64,000 bases of DNA from Bradyrhizobium sp. WBOS07 (lineage in GTDB: Bacteria > Pseudomonadota > Alphaproteobacteria > Rhizobiales > Xanthobacteraceae): positions 4,154,001-4,218,000 of the forward strand of contig NZ_CP029008.1 of assembly GCF_024585165.1 (NCBI RefSeq). The letters are read 5' to 3'. The notes under the pieces are model-generated. The model had not been told where the DNA came from, made no database searches, and saw only the letters and a list, made by a program, of their open reading frames with translations. Position 1 is the first letter of the stretch, and the number at the start of each line of letters is the position of its first letter. Position numbers and translations under genes: made by a program. Below are positions 1 to 8,193 of the stretch, one piece after another.

Positions 1-170
1 ATGCATCGCATCAGGGTCGACTTGCCGACGCCGTTGCGGCCGATCACGCCGACGATCTCGCCCCGCGAGACCGACATGGTCACCCCCTGCAGGATAGGTG
101 TCGCACCGTATCCGGCCCACAGTTCCGAAACGTCCAGAATCCGGTCGGCGGCATCGGGCTTAGTGAGCAT
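1..170 (-). CDS. Urea/amide-type ABC transporter ATP-binding protein, UrtE-like (partial, N-terminus only)
   Basis: Only the first 56 codons lie in the window; the gene continues past base 1. The start ATG (168-170) overlaps the end of the upstream ATPase gene by 11 bases. The translation starts MLTKPDAADRILDVSELWAG and contains a Walker A motif, GRNGVGKST, around residue 43. By position (second ATPase after two permeases and a first ATPase) it is the LivF/UrtE subunit that hydrolyses ATP at the inner membrane for uptake. Family assignment is firm from Walker A and operon order; substrate (urea or short amide) is inferred from the amidases upstream. Confidence 0.85.
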   Translation of the reverse strand, partial: MLTKPDAADRILDVSELWAGYGATPILQGVTMSVSRGEIVGVIGRNGVGKSTLMRC

Positions 171-879
171 GGGTTTTCCCGAGATAGATTTCAGCGACCT
201 TCTCGTCCTGCAGGATGCTCTCGAGATTGCCCCGCGCGAAAATCTTACCGAGATGCAGCACTGTCACGCGCTGGGCGACCTGGCGCACGAAGGCCATGTC
301 GTGCTCGACCACGAGCACCGTCATGCCTTCTGCGTTGAACGACTTGATCAGTTCGCCGGTCTTGAAGGTCTCCTCCGGCGACATGCCGGCGGTCGGCTCG
401 TCCAGCAACAGCAGTTGAGGCTTCAGCGCCAGCGCCATTCCTATTTCAAGCCATTGCTGCTGGCCGTGCGACAGCGCGCCCGCGAGCTTGTCGCTGTCCG
501 ACCGCAGGTCGAGCAGCGTCAGCAGACGATCCTCCTCGGCGATGCGTTCCGGGCCGGACAGTCGCTCCTGCAGCGCGGTCTGGATGTTCTGGCGGACAGG
601 CAATTCCTTGAAGACGCTCGGGGCCTGCATCTTGATGCTCATGCCCCGCTGCACCCGCGCGTAGGGACGTTCGGCGGTGATATCGACCGTGTCGAACAGG
701 ATGCTGCCTTCGGTCGGCGGATAGAGGCCGACGATCAGCTTGAACAACGTGCTCTTGCCGGCGCCGTTGGGGCCGATCAGGCAGTGGATCTCGCCAGCAT
801 TGACCGTGAGGTCGACGCCCGAGACCGCCGTCAGCCCGCCGAAGCGCTTGGATACGCCTTTGACTTCGACCAGCGCCAT
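160..879 (-). CDS. ABC transporter ATP-binding protein, UrtD/LivG-like
   Basis: This is a 239-residue cytoplasmic ATPase that powers the transporter formed with the two permeases upstream. Walker A GPNGAGKST is at 36-44, the signature LSHGQ at 136-140, Walker B LLLLDEP at 156-162 and the H-loop histidine in VVEHD near 193. The stretch LSHGQQQWLEIGMAL resembles UrtD more than generic LivG. The ATG at 877-879 follows the upstream permease stop by two bases, so the genes are translationally coupled. A longer open frame extends upstream but overlaps the permease and was rejected. Confidence 0.92.
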   Translation of the reverse strand: MALVEVKGVSKRFGGLTAVSGVDLTVNAGEIHCLIGPNGAGKSTLFKLIVGLYPPTEGSILFDTVDITAERPYARVQRGMSIKMQAPSVFKELPVRQNIQTALQERLSGPERIAEEDRLLTLLDLRSDSDKLAGALSHGQQQWLEIGMALALKPQLLLLDEPTAGMSPEETFKTGELIKSFNAEGMTVLVVEHDMAFVRQVAQRVTVLHLGKIFARGNLESILQDEKVAEIYLGKTHAH

Positions 880-881
880 GA

Positions 882-1952
882 TCAGGACTCTTCCGGTTGC
901 AGGCGGCCGGCTTCGGCAACGTCGCTGCGCCGCCGGCGTGCCTGCCACCAGTCGGCAGCGAGCTTGCCGATGCCGAGCACGAAGCCTTGCGGCGCCAGCA
1001 TCACGGTCGCGAGCAGCAGTGCCCCCATCAGCACCAGCGCCGCCTGCTGGCTGTAGACGGTGATGGTCTGAAAGCCGAAGAGAAGCAGGAACGACCCAAC
1101 CAGCGTCGCAGTCAGATCGCTGCGCCCGGAAAAGGCCACCCATACGATCGGCATCGCGGCCGCCGGCAAGCCAATGCTGGATGGCGTGATGAACTGCCCC
1201 CAGGATGTGTAGAGCGCGCCGCTGAGGCCGGCGAGACCGCTGCCGATCACGAAGGTCAGCAACTGATATTTGCGGACGTCGTAGCCCAGCATCTCCGCAC
1301 GCTGGGGATTCTCCCGCGTCGCCACGATGACGTTGCCGATCGACGAGTTCACGAGCATCCGCAGCGCGAGATACACGATCACGATCAGCGCGACCATGAC
1401 GTAGTAGAGCGCCGATCCCTCGACGTAGAACTCACCGACGGTCAGCGGATCCATGCCCTTCATGCCGTTGAACCCGTTCAGCCGCGCCGGGCCGATGTGC
1501 CATTCCGGTCCTGCCGTCTGACCGAGAAAGAAGGCAAGTACGAGCGTTGCGGACAGCGTTACGATGCCGAAGAAGATGCCGTTGATGCCGCCCCAGATCA
1601 TGAAATAGCCGAGGATGCCCGCCGCGATCATGGCGAGAACCACAGAGAGCACGAGCGCGGCGATCGTTGCGGTGCCGCCGCCCATATTGATGGCGAGCAC
1701 GCCGTAGCTGTAGCCGGCAATGCCGAAAAACAGGGTCTGTCCGAACGAAAGCATCCCGCCATAGCCCCACATCAGGCAGAGGCCGAGCGCCATGAAGATC
1801 CAGATCAGGAAGTAGGCGAAATTGCCGACGTCGTAGGAATCCGCAAACAACGGATAGGTCAGCGCCCCCGCCAGGACGATCAGGAAGCAGGACCAGAAAG
1901 CCCTGCCGCGCCCGAGTGTCTGTGAACCTTCCAGCAGCTTGAACATCCGCAT
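882..1952 (-). CDS. ABC transporter permease, UrtC/LivM-like
   Basis: This 356-residue, highly hydrophobic inner-membrane permease has the LivM-type core (WGYGGMLSFGQTLFFGIAGY near the N-terminus and GSGLAGLSGALYTSWGQFI in the C-terminal half). It forms the translocation channel with the UrtB-like permease. The start MRMFKLLEG was chosen because it lies 5 bases after the upstream stop; a second Met two codons later is possible. The open frame extends far upstream in the window but that part is a shadow of the UrtB-like gene. Confidence 0.92.
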   Translation of the reverse strand: MRMFKLLEGSQTLGRGRAFWSCFLIVLAGALTYPLFADSYDVGNFAYFLIWIFMALGLCLMWGYGGMLSFGQTLFFGIAGYSYGVLAINMGGGTATIAALVLSVVLAMIAAGILGYFMIWGGINGIFFGIVTLSATLVLAFFLGQTAGPEWHIGPARLNGFNGMKGMDPLTVGEFYVEGSALYYVMVALIVIVYLALRMLVNSSIGNVIVATRENPQRAEMLGYDVRKYQLLTFVIGSGLAGLSGALYTSWGQFITPSSIGLPAAAMPIVWVAFSGRSDLTATLVGSFLLLFGFQTITVYSQQAALVLMGALLLATVMLAPQGFVLGIGKLAADWWQARRRRSDVAEAGRLQPEES

Positions 1953-1957
1953 TTCCC

Positions 1958-2824
1958 TCAGCGTCCGCGACGAACCAGCACGCTGGAAAGACCTTCGGGC
2001 AGCACGCGAATGATCAGGATGACCGCCACCAGCATGCCGATCTGCCCGATGATCTGGCCATAGCTCGCATTCAGCGCCATCCGGATCATCGCCAGGAACA
2101 CGGCGGCCGGCGCCGTTCCGAGCAGCACGTTGGCGCCTCCGATCACGACGGTCACGAAGCTCTCGACCACGAAGGTCGCTCCCATGGTCGGGATCAGCGT
2201 CATGGTCGGCGCGTAGAGCGCTCCGCACAGTCCAGCGAGGCCGGTGCCGATTCCGAAGCTGATGGCATAGATGCGGCCCGTGCGCGCGCCGAGCGCCTTC
2301 GCCATCGCTGCGTTCTGCATGGTGGCGCGGGCGATCACGCCGAACCGCGTCTTCATGAAGATGACGTAGAGGCCGGCCAGCACGGCGACGGCGCAGGCGA
2401 ACAGAACGAGGCGATAGGTCGAGAACGTGTAGCCGCCGATGGCAAAACTTCCCTCGGGCGTTCCGATGCCGCGCACGGCGGAGCCGACGATCAGCAGCAT
2501 CGATTGCGTCACGATGAGGCTGAGGCCCCAGGTCGCGAGCAGCGAATCCAGCGGCCGCTTGTAGAAGCGCCGCACGACCAGGAACTCGACGAGGACACCG
2601 ATGAGACCCGCGGTCACCGCGGCCAGGATCTGGGCGATCGCGAGCGGCACGCCGAGGTTCACGAGGCCAACGGTGACGTAGGCACCGCACATGATGAACT
2701 CGCCATGCGCCATGTTGATGACGCCCATCATGCCGAAGACGATGGCGAGGCCTGCGGCCGAGAGAATGAGGAACGCGAACACGTCGGCGAACTGATAGAA
2801 TACCGAGAACACTTCAGCCGACAT
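1958..2824 (-). CDS. ABC transporter permease, UrtB/LivH-like
   Basis: A 288-residue inner-membrane permease of the HAAT/urea type. Motifs include GLAIVFGMMGVINMAHGEFI near the N-terminus and GARTGRIYAISFGIGTGLAG in the middle, the loop expected to contact the ATPases. The start is preceded by AAGGGG about 7 bases upstream. It is the first permease of the operon and is separated from the binding-protein gene by 95 bases that hold a strong hairpin. Substrate is not readable from the sequence itself. Confidence 0.93.
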   Translation of the reverse strand: MSAEVFSVFYQFADVFAFLILSAAGLAIVFGMMGVINMAHGEFIMCGAYVTVGLVNLGVPLAIAQILAAVTAGLIGVLVEFLVVRRFYKRPLDSLLATWGLSLIVTQSMLLIVGSAVRGIGTPEGSFAIGGYTFSTYRLVLFACAVAVLAGLYVIFMKTRFGVIARATMQNAAMAKALGARTGRIYAISFGIGTGLAGLCGALYAPTMTLIPTMGATFVVESFVTVVIGGANVLLGTAPAAVFLAMIRMALNASYGQIIGQIGMLVAVILIIRVLPEGLSSVLVRRGR

Positions 2825-2843
2825 CTTGATCCCCTTGCCGCTC

Positions 2844-2869
2844 CCGGCGCCGCATCGTTGCGGCGCCGG
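2844..2869 (-). promoter_or_regulatory. Intercistronic hairpin after the binding-protein gene
   Basis: A perfect 10-bp stem (CCGGCGCCGC / GCGGCGCCGG) with a 6-base loop lies between the solute-binding protein gene and the UrtB-like permease gene. There is no T-run, so it is not a classical terminator. Hairpins at this place in ABC operons commonly protect the binding-protein message and lower permease expression; that role here is inference. Confidence 0.6.
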
Positions 2870-2919
2870 CCTTGTTCACGTTCGTGACGCTCGACACGAG
2901 CAAGATCCGTGCCCGGACG

Positions 2920-4161
2920 TCACGATTTCTTGGGAAGGTGGCTCGGCGTGTACTGATCCTTGTCGTTCTTCTTGGTCAGATCGCAGCCGATCTCGCCCAG
3001 CCAGTACGGCTGGATCGTGCCGTAATCTTTCTCGACCTTCACCTCGTGCTTCGGCCCGACCGAGATCAGGCGCATTCGATGCGAGGTGTGCTGGCTCTTC
3101 GGATCGATGCAGACCTTGCCCTCGGGCGCGTCGATGCAGGCATCACCGGTCGCGATCACCTTGCGCATGTCCTCGAGCTTGGTCGACTTCGCCTTCTCGA
3201 CCAATGTCTTGTACATGTAGAGCGCGTTGTAGGCGTTGTAGCCCATGTCGTTGATGTAGAGCTCGTCGGGGAATTTGGCGCGCCAGCGCTTCTTGAACTC
3301 GGTCGCCTCCGGCGTGTCGATCTCCTCGAACCAGTTCGCAGTCGCGTGCATGTTGTTGAGGGCCGGCGGCTTGAAGCGCTTGTGCTCGAAGCCGAGCATG
3401 ACCTTGATCGACGAGCCCATCGGCAGGTTGAGGTTGGCGGCGGCCGCCTGCTCGAAGAACGAATCCTGCGCGGCACCGACGTTGATCGTCAGCAGCCAGT
3501 CGGGCTTTGCCTTCTGGATGTTCTGGATGGTCTGCGCGAACTGCGACACGCCGAGCGGGATGAACTCCTCGCCGACGACCTGGCCGCCGAGATCCTTCAT
3601 GATCTTGCGGTTCCACTCGGCCGAGATCTGACCGAAATTGTAGTCGGCGGCGATGACGTAGACCTTCTTGCCGAACTTCTCGACCATCCAGGGAATCAGC
3701 GTCGAGAATTGCTGCTCGGGCACCGCGCCCATGCTGATCATGCTGGCGTCGCAGACGCCGCCCTCGTACTGGTTGGTGTAGAAGTACGGCGTCGTGGTCC
3801 GATCGACGATCGGACGCAGCGCCTCGCGCGAGGCCGAAGTGATGCCGCCGATCAGCAGGTCGACCTTGTCGCGGTTGAGCAGACGCCGGCCGAACTCCTG
3901 GTAGCGCGCATTGTCACCCTGCGGATCGAGATGGATGAGCTCGATCTGCCGGCCCAGAATGCCGCCGCTCTTGTTGATTTCCTCCACGGCGAGCTGCGAG
4001 CCGTGCAGCTTCGGCATACCCATGAAAGCGAGGTCGCCCGACACGTCCTCGAGCAGACCTATCTTCAGCGGCGGTTCCGCTGCATGAGCGCCAACGATCG
4101 ATGCTGCCGTACCGAGCATCGCGCCGAGCAGAATAGCACGCAACCTACGTCCCGAATTCAT
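2920..4161 (-). CDS. ABC transporter substrate-binding protein, UrtA/FmdD/AmiC family
   Basis: A 413-residue periplasmic protein that would capture urea or short-chain amides. The N-terminus is a Sec signal peptide ending near AHA (about residue 27). The mature part starts with LKIGLLEDVSGDLAFMG and continues with LAVEEINKSGGILGR and GGITSASREALRPIVDRT, typical of type I periplasmic-binding folds (Peripla_BP_5/6). The start is supported by AGGGGAC 8 bases upstream; an open frame extends further upstream without support. It lies 32 bases after the acetamidase/formamidase gene. It is a distant relative of the cytoplasmic sensor AmiC encoded at 7018-8193. Confidence 0.9.
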   Translation of the reverse strand: MNSGRRLRAILLGAMLGTAASIVGAHAAEPPLKIGLLEDVSGDLAFMGMPKLHGSQLAVEEINKSGGILGRQIELIHLDPQGDNARYQEFGRRLLNRDKVDLLIGGITSASREALRPIVDRTTTPYFYTNQYEGGVCDASMISMGAVPEQQFSTLIPWMVEKFGKKVYVIAADYNFGQISAEWNRKIMKDLGGQVVGEEFIPLGVSQFAQTIQNIQKAKPDWLLTINVGAAQDSFFEQAAAANLNLPMGSSIKVMLGFEHKRFKPPALNNMHATANWFEEIDTPEATEFKKRWRAKFPDELYINDMGYNAYNALYMYKTLVEKAKSTKLEDMRKVIATGDACIDAPEGKVCIDPKSQHTSHRMRLISVGPKHEVKVEKDYGTIQPYWLGEIGCDLTKKNDKDQYTPSHLPKKS

Positions 4162-4193
4162 CGTGATGTCCCCTGTTGTTGAAAGTGCTGACG

Positions 4194-5189
4194 TCATGGC
4201 TTGAGGTAATTCTTCAGGATCGATGCTCCCATCGTGTATTTGGGGTCGACCATGTTGCCGAGGCGCATGCGGCCGGCCTGGCTGAGCAGCATGTAGGCGT
4301 CGATCTCGTCGAAGCCGTAGTCGGCCGCCATCCACCGCACGAGCTCGCGATAGGCGATGCGGGCTGCGTCCTCGAGTGGACGCGCGCTGCCGATCGTCAT
4401 GATGAAGTCCTTGGTCTCGAGCCTAGGCCAGGCGAAGCTCCAGTTCTTGATCAGGTCGACCTGGAGCGTGACGGTCGCGCGCTGCTCCAGCGCGACTCCG
4501 GAGAGCTCGCCGTCGCCCTGCGTGGCGTGGCAGTCGCCGACGTAGAGCATCCCGCCGTCGGTGTGCACCGGGAAATAGATGATGGCGCCGGGCGCGACGT
4601 CGGGAAGATCCATGTTGCCGCCGTGATAGTCCGGCTGCAGCGAAGAGATCGCCTCGATCTCCGGCGAGACGCCGATCGTGCCGATGAAGGGCTCGTAGGG
4701 CAGCGTGAGCCTGTCGTTCCAGCGCACGCCGTTCCTGTCGACATGCACTTTCTTCACGCGTTCCGGCAGCGGCGGATTGAGCAGCGCCGTCGAGCCTGTC
4801 CCGACCAGTCCGCCGAATTCCGGAATGATGCAGGTCGTGCCGGCCGGCTGCTCGCCCCGGGTCTCGACGTCGCGAATGTAGATCGCAAGGCAATCGCCCT
4901 TTCTGGCACCATTCACCGCGATCGGCCCACATTGCGGATTGAGATAGGGAAAGTTCAACTTCGCGGTGGGGCTGTCGGTCTCCCTGGTGAGCGCGCCACC
5001 AAAGGCATCTTCGGTCTCTACGACGACCACTCCGCCGGGATCTATCGACAGGGTCGGCTTGGCATAGGGGCCGTAGACGTAGTGGAAGCCGCCCTGCTGC
5101 TCGATCGTGAGACTATGGGTCGTGCCGCTCGCGCCCTTGGCGACGGCGCGCCTGGCCATGATGGATGTCTTCAACCAGTCTTCGGACAT
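4194..5189 (-). CDS. Acetamidase/formamidase family protein
   Basis: This 331-residue enzyme probably hydrolyses formamide or acetamide to ammonia and the acid. It shows the FmdA_AmdA fold sequence: TLSIDPGGVVVVETEDAFGG, then IPEFGGLVG, GVSPEIEAI and the metal-region string DCHATQGDGELSGVALE. It is somewhat shorter than the roughly 400-residue Methylophilus-type formamidase, as I recall that family. The start is supported by GAGGAG 8 bases upstream; an internal Met (MARRAV) is the alternative. It sits 17 bases after the amidase and directly before the transporter genes, so product and uptake are linked. Confidence 0.88.
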   Translation of the reverse strand: MSEDWLKTSIMARRAVAKGASGTTHSLTIEQQGGFHYVYGPYAKPTLSIDPGGVVVVETEDAFGGALTRETDSPTAKLNFPYLNPQCGPIAVNGARKGDCLAIYIRDVETRGEQPAGTTCIIPEFGGLVGTGSTALLNPPLPERVKKVHVDRNGVRWNDRLTLPYEPFIGTIGVSPEIEAISSLQPDYHGGNMDLPDVAPGAIIYFPVHTDGGMLYVGDCHATQGDGELSGVALEQRATVTLQVDLIKNWSFAWPRLETKDFIMTIGSARPLEDAARIAYRELVRWMAADYGFDEIDAYMLLSQAGRMRLGNMVDPKYTMGASILKNYLKP

Positions 5190-5206
5190 GTGATCGGCTC
5201 CTCGAT

Positions 5207-6607
5207 TCAGATCGCGGGATGACGCTTGTGCCAGTCGGTCACGCGCTGGAACGCATCGCCCGCGCGAACGAGGAGTGCCTCGTCGAAATGACGCCCGACG
5301 AACTGGAAGCCGACCGGGCCGCCATTCGCCGCAAAGCCGCCGGGCAACGTCACGGTCGGACTTCCCGTCATGTCGAACGGACATGTAAAGCGGAGCAGGC
5401 CTCCGATCAGCGAGGCGTCCTCTCCGAGCGCTGCCATCTTGGCAAGCGTCGGCGCCGCAAACGCCTGGGCCGGGATCGCGAGGAGATCGACCGTCTCGAA
5501 CAGCACGCGCACAGCGCCGCGAAACGCTTCGCGGCGGAGCACGATCTTCTGGTAGTCCATACCGGACTGTTGCCGTCCGAGCTCGAGCAGGCCGGCCAGC
5601 GCCGGGCCGTATTGGTCCTTGCGCGCCGGATAGGTATCCTCGTGCGCGACCGCGACTTCGATGCCGCAGAGCGGGAACCAGTCGTCGATGATCGCCTTGG
5701 GATCGGGAAACGCAATTTCCTTGATCTTCGCCCCGAGATCGGCCGCCACCCGCAAACCCTCGGCCAGCACCTTGGCCGCGTCGCCGTCGGTGCCTTCGCT
5801 GGTCCAGCGCCGGTCGACGCCGATGGTCACGTCGCGCAGATCGCCGGTCAGGCCGGCGAGATAATCCGGCACGGCCAGCGGCACCGCTGTCGTATCCTTA
5901 GGATCCTTGCCGGCGATGACGCCGAGGATGGCACCGCAATCGACCGCACTCCGCGCCATCGGGCCGATGTGGTCCAGCGTCGCCGCAAGCTCGAATGCGC
6001 CATAGCGGCTGACCCGTCCCCAGGTCGGCTTAAGTCCGGTGACTCCGTTCGCCGCGGACGGAAAGCGGATCGACCCGCCGGTATCGGTGCCAAGCGAGCC
6101 GAAGCAGAGGCCCGCCGCGGTCGCAACGCCGGAGCCGCTCGACGAGGCACCGGGCCAGAGATCCGCGTTCCACGGATTCCGCGGCGGGTCGATCTTCGGA
6201 TGATGGTCGGCGTAAGCGCCTTCGGTCTGCTGCAGCTTGCCGAGGATGATCGCGCCGGCATCCTTCAGCCGCGCGACGACCGTTGCATCCTCAGTGGGGC
6301 GGAAGTCGCGATGGATCGTCATGCCATGCGCGGAAGGTGCGCCCTTCGCCCAGCAGAGATCCTTCACCGCCACCGGCACACCGTGCAGCGGCCCCTTGAT
6401 TTTGCCAGAGGCGATCTCCTTCTCGGCCGCGGCTGCTTCCGCAAGCGCCGAGTCGGCCATGACATACGCAAAACTCTTGAGCTTGCCGTCGAGCTCGTCG
6501 ATCCGGCCGAGCAACGCCTTGGTGACTTCGACCGATGACAATTCCTTTGCCTGGAGCTTTTGTCCGATCTCGACGAGTCCAAGATAGTGGAGATCTGTTG
6601 CCGCCAT
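5207..6607 (-). CDS. Amidase (amidase signature family)
   Basis: A 466-residue cytoplasmic amidase that cleaves a carboxamide to a carboxylate and ammonia. The Ser-cisSer-Lys triad is visible: Lys82 in PVAVKDL, cis-Ser155 in GASSSGSG and nucleophile Ser179 in GTDTGGSI, with the family spacing of 24 residues between the two serines. The length is usual. The start has AGGAG immediately upstream with good spacing. It is the first gene of the minus-strand amide operon, about 260 bases downstream of the candidate promoter. The specific amide cannot be read from the sequence. Confidence 0.92.
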   Translation of the reverse strand: MAATDLHYLGLVEIGQKLQAKELSSVEVTKALLGRIDELDGKLKSFAYVMADSALAEAAAAEKEIASGKIKGPLHGVPVAVKDLCWAKGAPSAHGMTIHRDFRPTEDATVVARLKDAGAIILGKLQQTEGAYADHHPKIDPPRNPWNADLWPGASSSGSGVATAAGLCFGSLGTDTGGSIRFPSAANGVTGLKPTWGRVSRYGAFELAATLDHIGPMARSAVDCGAILGVIAGKDPKDTTAVPLAVPDYLAGLTGDLRDVTIGVDRRWTSEGTDGDAAKVLAEGLRVAADLGAKIKEIAFPDPKAIIDDWFPLCGIEVAVAHEDTYPARKDQYGPALAGLLELGRQQSGMDYQKIVLRREAFRGAVRVLFETVDLLAIPAQAFAAPTLAKMAALGEDASLIGGLLRFTCPFDMTGSPTVTLPGGFAANGGPVGFQFVGRHFDEALLVRAGDAFQRVTDWHKRHPAI

Positions 6608-6665
6608 TGCTCCTCATCCTCTTGCTCGACATGACACACCGTCGTCAGGCGCGTGCGTCACTGTT

Positions 6666-6689
6666 CTGGCGATGCGGACGCATCGCCAG
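6666..6689 (-). promoter_or_regulatory. Strong leader hairpin just upstream of the amidase gene
   Basis: A perfect 10-bp stem (CTGGCGATGC / GCATCGCCAG) with a 4-base loop lies about 60 bases before the amidase start, downstream of the leader terminator. It has no T-run on either strand. It may stabilise the processed or antiterminated message; its function is unknown. Confidence 0.5.
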
Positions 6690-6701
6690 CTGTCTTGGCG
6701 G

Positions 6702-6748
6702 CAAAAACAAAAAGCCACCCGCCCCTCCCGAATGAGGTGACGAATGGC
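6702..6748 (-). terminator. Intrinsic terminator inside the amide-operon leader (candidate AmiR-controlled attenuator)
   Basis: Read on the minus strand, GCCATTCGTC pairs with GGCGGGTGGC (10 pairs including G-U), an inner CCTC/GAGG stem closes a six-base loop (ATTCGG), and TTTTTGTTTTT follows directly. This is an intrinsic terminator placed in the leader between the promoter-like sequence and the amidase. In Pseudomonas, AmiR prevents termination in the amiE leader, so this is the natural target of the amiR product encoded divergently. The loop does not match the A1/G4 hexaloop consensus described for ANTAR sites, so direct binding is inference. Confidence 0.65.
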
Positions 6749-6876
6749 TCAAATGCCGCGGCTATGATCTGTCGCTTAGGGTCCGTGATCGAACGAAGCA
6801 ATTAGGTAGCAAAGAGCTGGACGTCATCGGCCAGATCAGCGCACGCGAGGTTCGACAGGTCGCCCTGTAGGAGAAA

Positions 6877-6906
6877 AGTCTAAGTAACTGCCCATCGTGT
6901 TGTCAA
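6877..6906 (-). promoter_or_regulatory. Candidate sigma-70 promoter of the amide operon
   Basis: On the minus strand TTGACA (6901-6906) is followed after 18 bases by TAGACT (6877-6882, four of six matches to TATAAT). Transcription would start near 6870, giving a leader of about 260 bases that contains the terminator hairpin before the amidase. Confidence 0.5.
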
Positions 6907-7017
6907 CGATGCTGCCTGCCTAAATTTCGAGAGTGCTGCGCAGCAAAAGGGCAAGCCACTTGCGCTGTCGTCGGCGATGATGATTTCATGTTCGCGTTCC
7001 GCGACCGAAAGCCATCA

Positions 7018-8193
7018 ATGACAAAGCCGTCTGTTCCCGTTGGCATCGTCTGCTCGCAGTCCGGGCCATATCAGGCGATGGGCCGCGAGATCCTCAAGAG
7101 CGCGATCATGGCGGTCGAGGAGATCAACGGCCAGGCGGAGTTCGACTTCTCGATCGCGCCCCATATCCGCGATCCCCGCGGCATCGTCTCCGAATATCAC
7201 ACGGTCTGCGACGACCTCATCCGCAACGTCGGCGTCGAGCACATCATCGGCTGCTACACCTCGGCCTCGCGCAAGCAGGTGCTCCCAATCGTGGAGCGCA
7301 CCGATCGCCTGCTCTGGTATCCCGCCCGCTATGAGGGCTTCGAGTGCTCGGACAACGTGATCTATGTCGGCGCCTCGCCCAATCACAACGTGTTGCCACT
7401 GGTCCGTTACGTTCTCGACAATCTGTCGCGGGAATTTTTCTGCGTCGGCTCCAACTACGTCTGGACATGGGAGACCAATCGCGTCACCCGCGAATTGGTC
7501 AGCGCGGCAAACGGCCACATCCTCGCGGAACGGCTGCTCGAGCTCGGCGAAAGCGCCGTCGGGCACATCGTCGACGAGATCGTTCGCCGAAAGCCGCCAA
7601 TCGTGTTCAACACTCTGGTCGGAAGCTCGAGCTACGACTTCATCCGCGCCTTCAACGCAGGCACCAAGGCCGCCGGCCTGGAGATCCCCATGCTGAGTTG
7701 CAGCCTGTGCGAGCCGGAACTAGCGATCGTCGGGCCTGCATCGGCCGGCTGCATCACGTCGTCAGCCTATTTCGAGAGCATTCGCTTGCCGGAGAACCGC
7801 GCCTTCGTTACGCGCTGGAGGGCGCGCTATGGCGAGGACAGCAGTCCCTCCGTCGACGGTCAATCCGCCTATGTCGCGGTGTATCTGCTGGCGCGCGCTC
7901 TGCAGCGCGCGGGGACGTCCGACATTGCCGAAGTGCGGCGCGCCGCGGCGGGATATCGCTACAATTCGCCGCAAGGGCCGGTGTGGATCGACGGCGGCAA
8001 CAATCATTGCGTCCTTACACCGCGGCTTGCCGTCTCCAACCCACAAGGACAGTTTGATATCTTCTGGGAAGCCGAAGCGCCTGTTAAGCCTGATCCCTAC
8101 CTGACGCAGCTCGACGTCGCCGTCAGCCCGTCGAAAGAAACCTCGGCGGGCGGCGCATTGCCGAACGCGCCGCATTTGCGGGTTGTGAAATGA
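7018..8193 (+). CDS. amiC: AmiC-like amide sensor / negative regulator
   Basis: A 391-residue protein of the periplasmic-binding fold without a signal peptide, so cytoplasmic. Family-specific strings are VGIVCSQSGPYQAMGREIL, LVGSSSYDFIRAFNAG and, near the C-terminus, PQGPVWIDGGNNH and PVKPDPY, which mirror Pseudomonas AmiC as I recall it. In that system AmiC binds an amide and releases the antiterminator AmiR. An in-frame ATG at 6988 would add 10 residues; the one at 7018 fits the family better but neither has a strong ribosome-binding site. Its stop overlaps the amiR start (ATGA). Confidence 0.9.
   Translation: MTKPSVPVGIVCSQSGPYQAMGREILKSAIMAVEEINGQAEFDFSIAPHIRDPRGIVSEYHTVCDDLIRNVGVEHIIGCYTSASRKQVLPIVERTDRLLWYPARYEGFECSDNVIYVGASPNHNVLPLVRYVLDNLSREFFCVGSNYVWTWETNRVTRELVSAANGHILAERLLELGESAVGHIVDEIVRRKPPIVFNTLVGSSSYDFIRAFNAGTKAAGLEIPMLSCSLCEPELAIVGPASAGCITSSAYFESIRLPENRAFVTRWRARYGEDSSPSVDGQSAYVAVYLLARALQRAGTSDIAEVRRAAAGYRYNSPQGPVWIDGGNNHCVLTPRLAVSNPQGQFDIFWEAEAPVKPDPYLTQLDVAVSPSKETSAGGALPNAPHLRVVK

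Larger units (their letters stand above)
6608..7017. other. Divergent intergenic region between the amide operon and amiC
   Basis: These 410 bases have no convincing gene. They hold the minus-strand promoter-like sequence, the leader terminator and a second hairpin. A further small hairpin with a GCGA tetraloop (ACAGG/CCTGT, about 6854-6867) lies at the very start of the predicted leader. No clear plus-strand promoter for amiC was recognised. Confidence 0.6.

Noticed and set aside
897..1925. Long plus-strand frame opposite the UrtC-like permease
   Set aside because: Charged low-complexity translation in the antisense of a clear permease gene; a codon-bias shadow of GC-rich DNA.
6666..6689. 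Hairpin read as an intrinsic terminator
   Set aside because: No T-run follows on either strand, so it was kept only as a leader structure.
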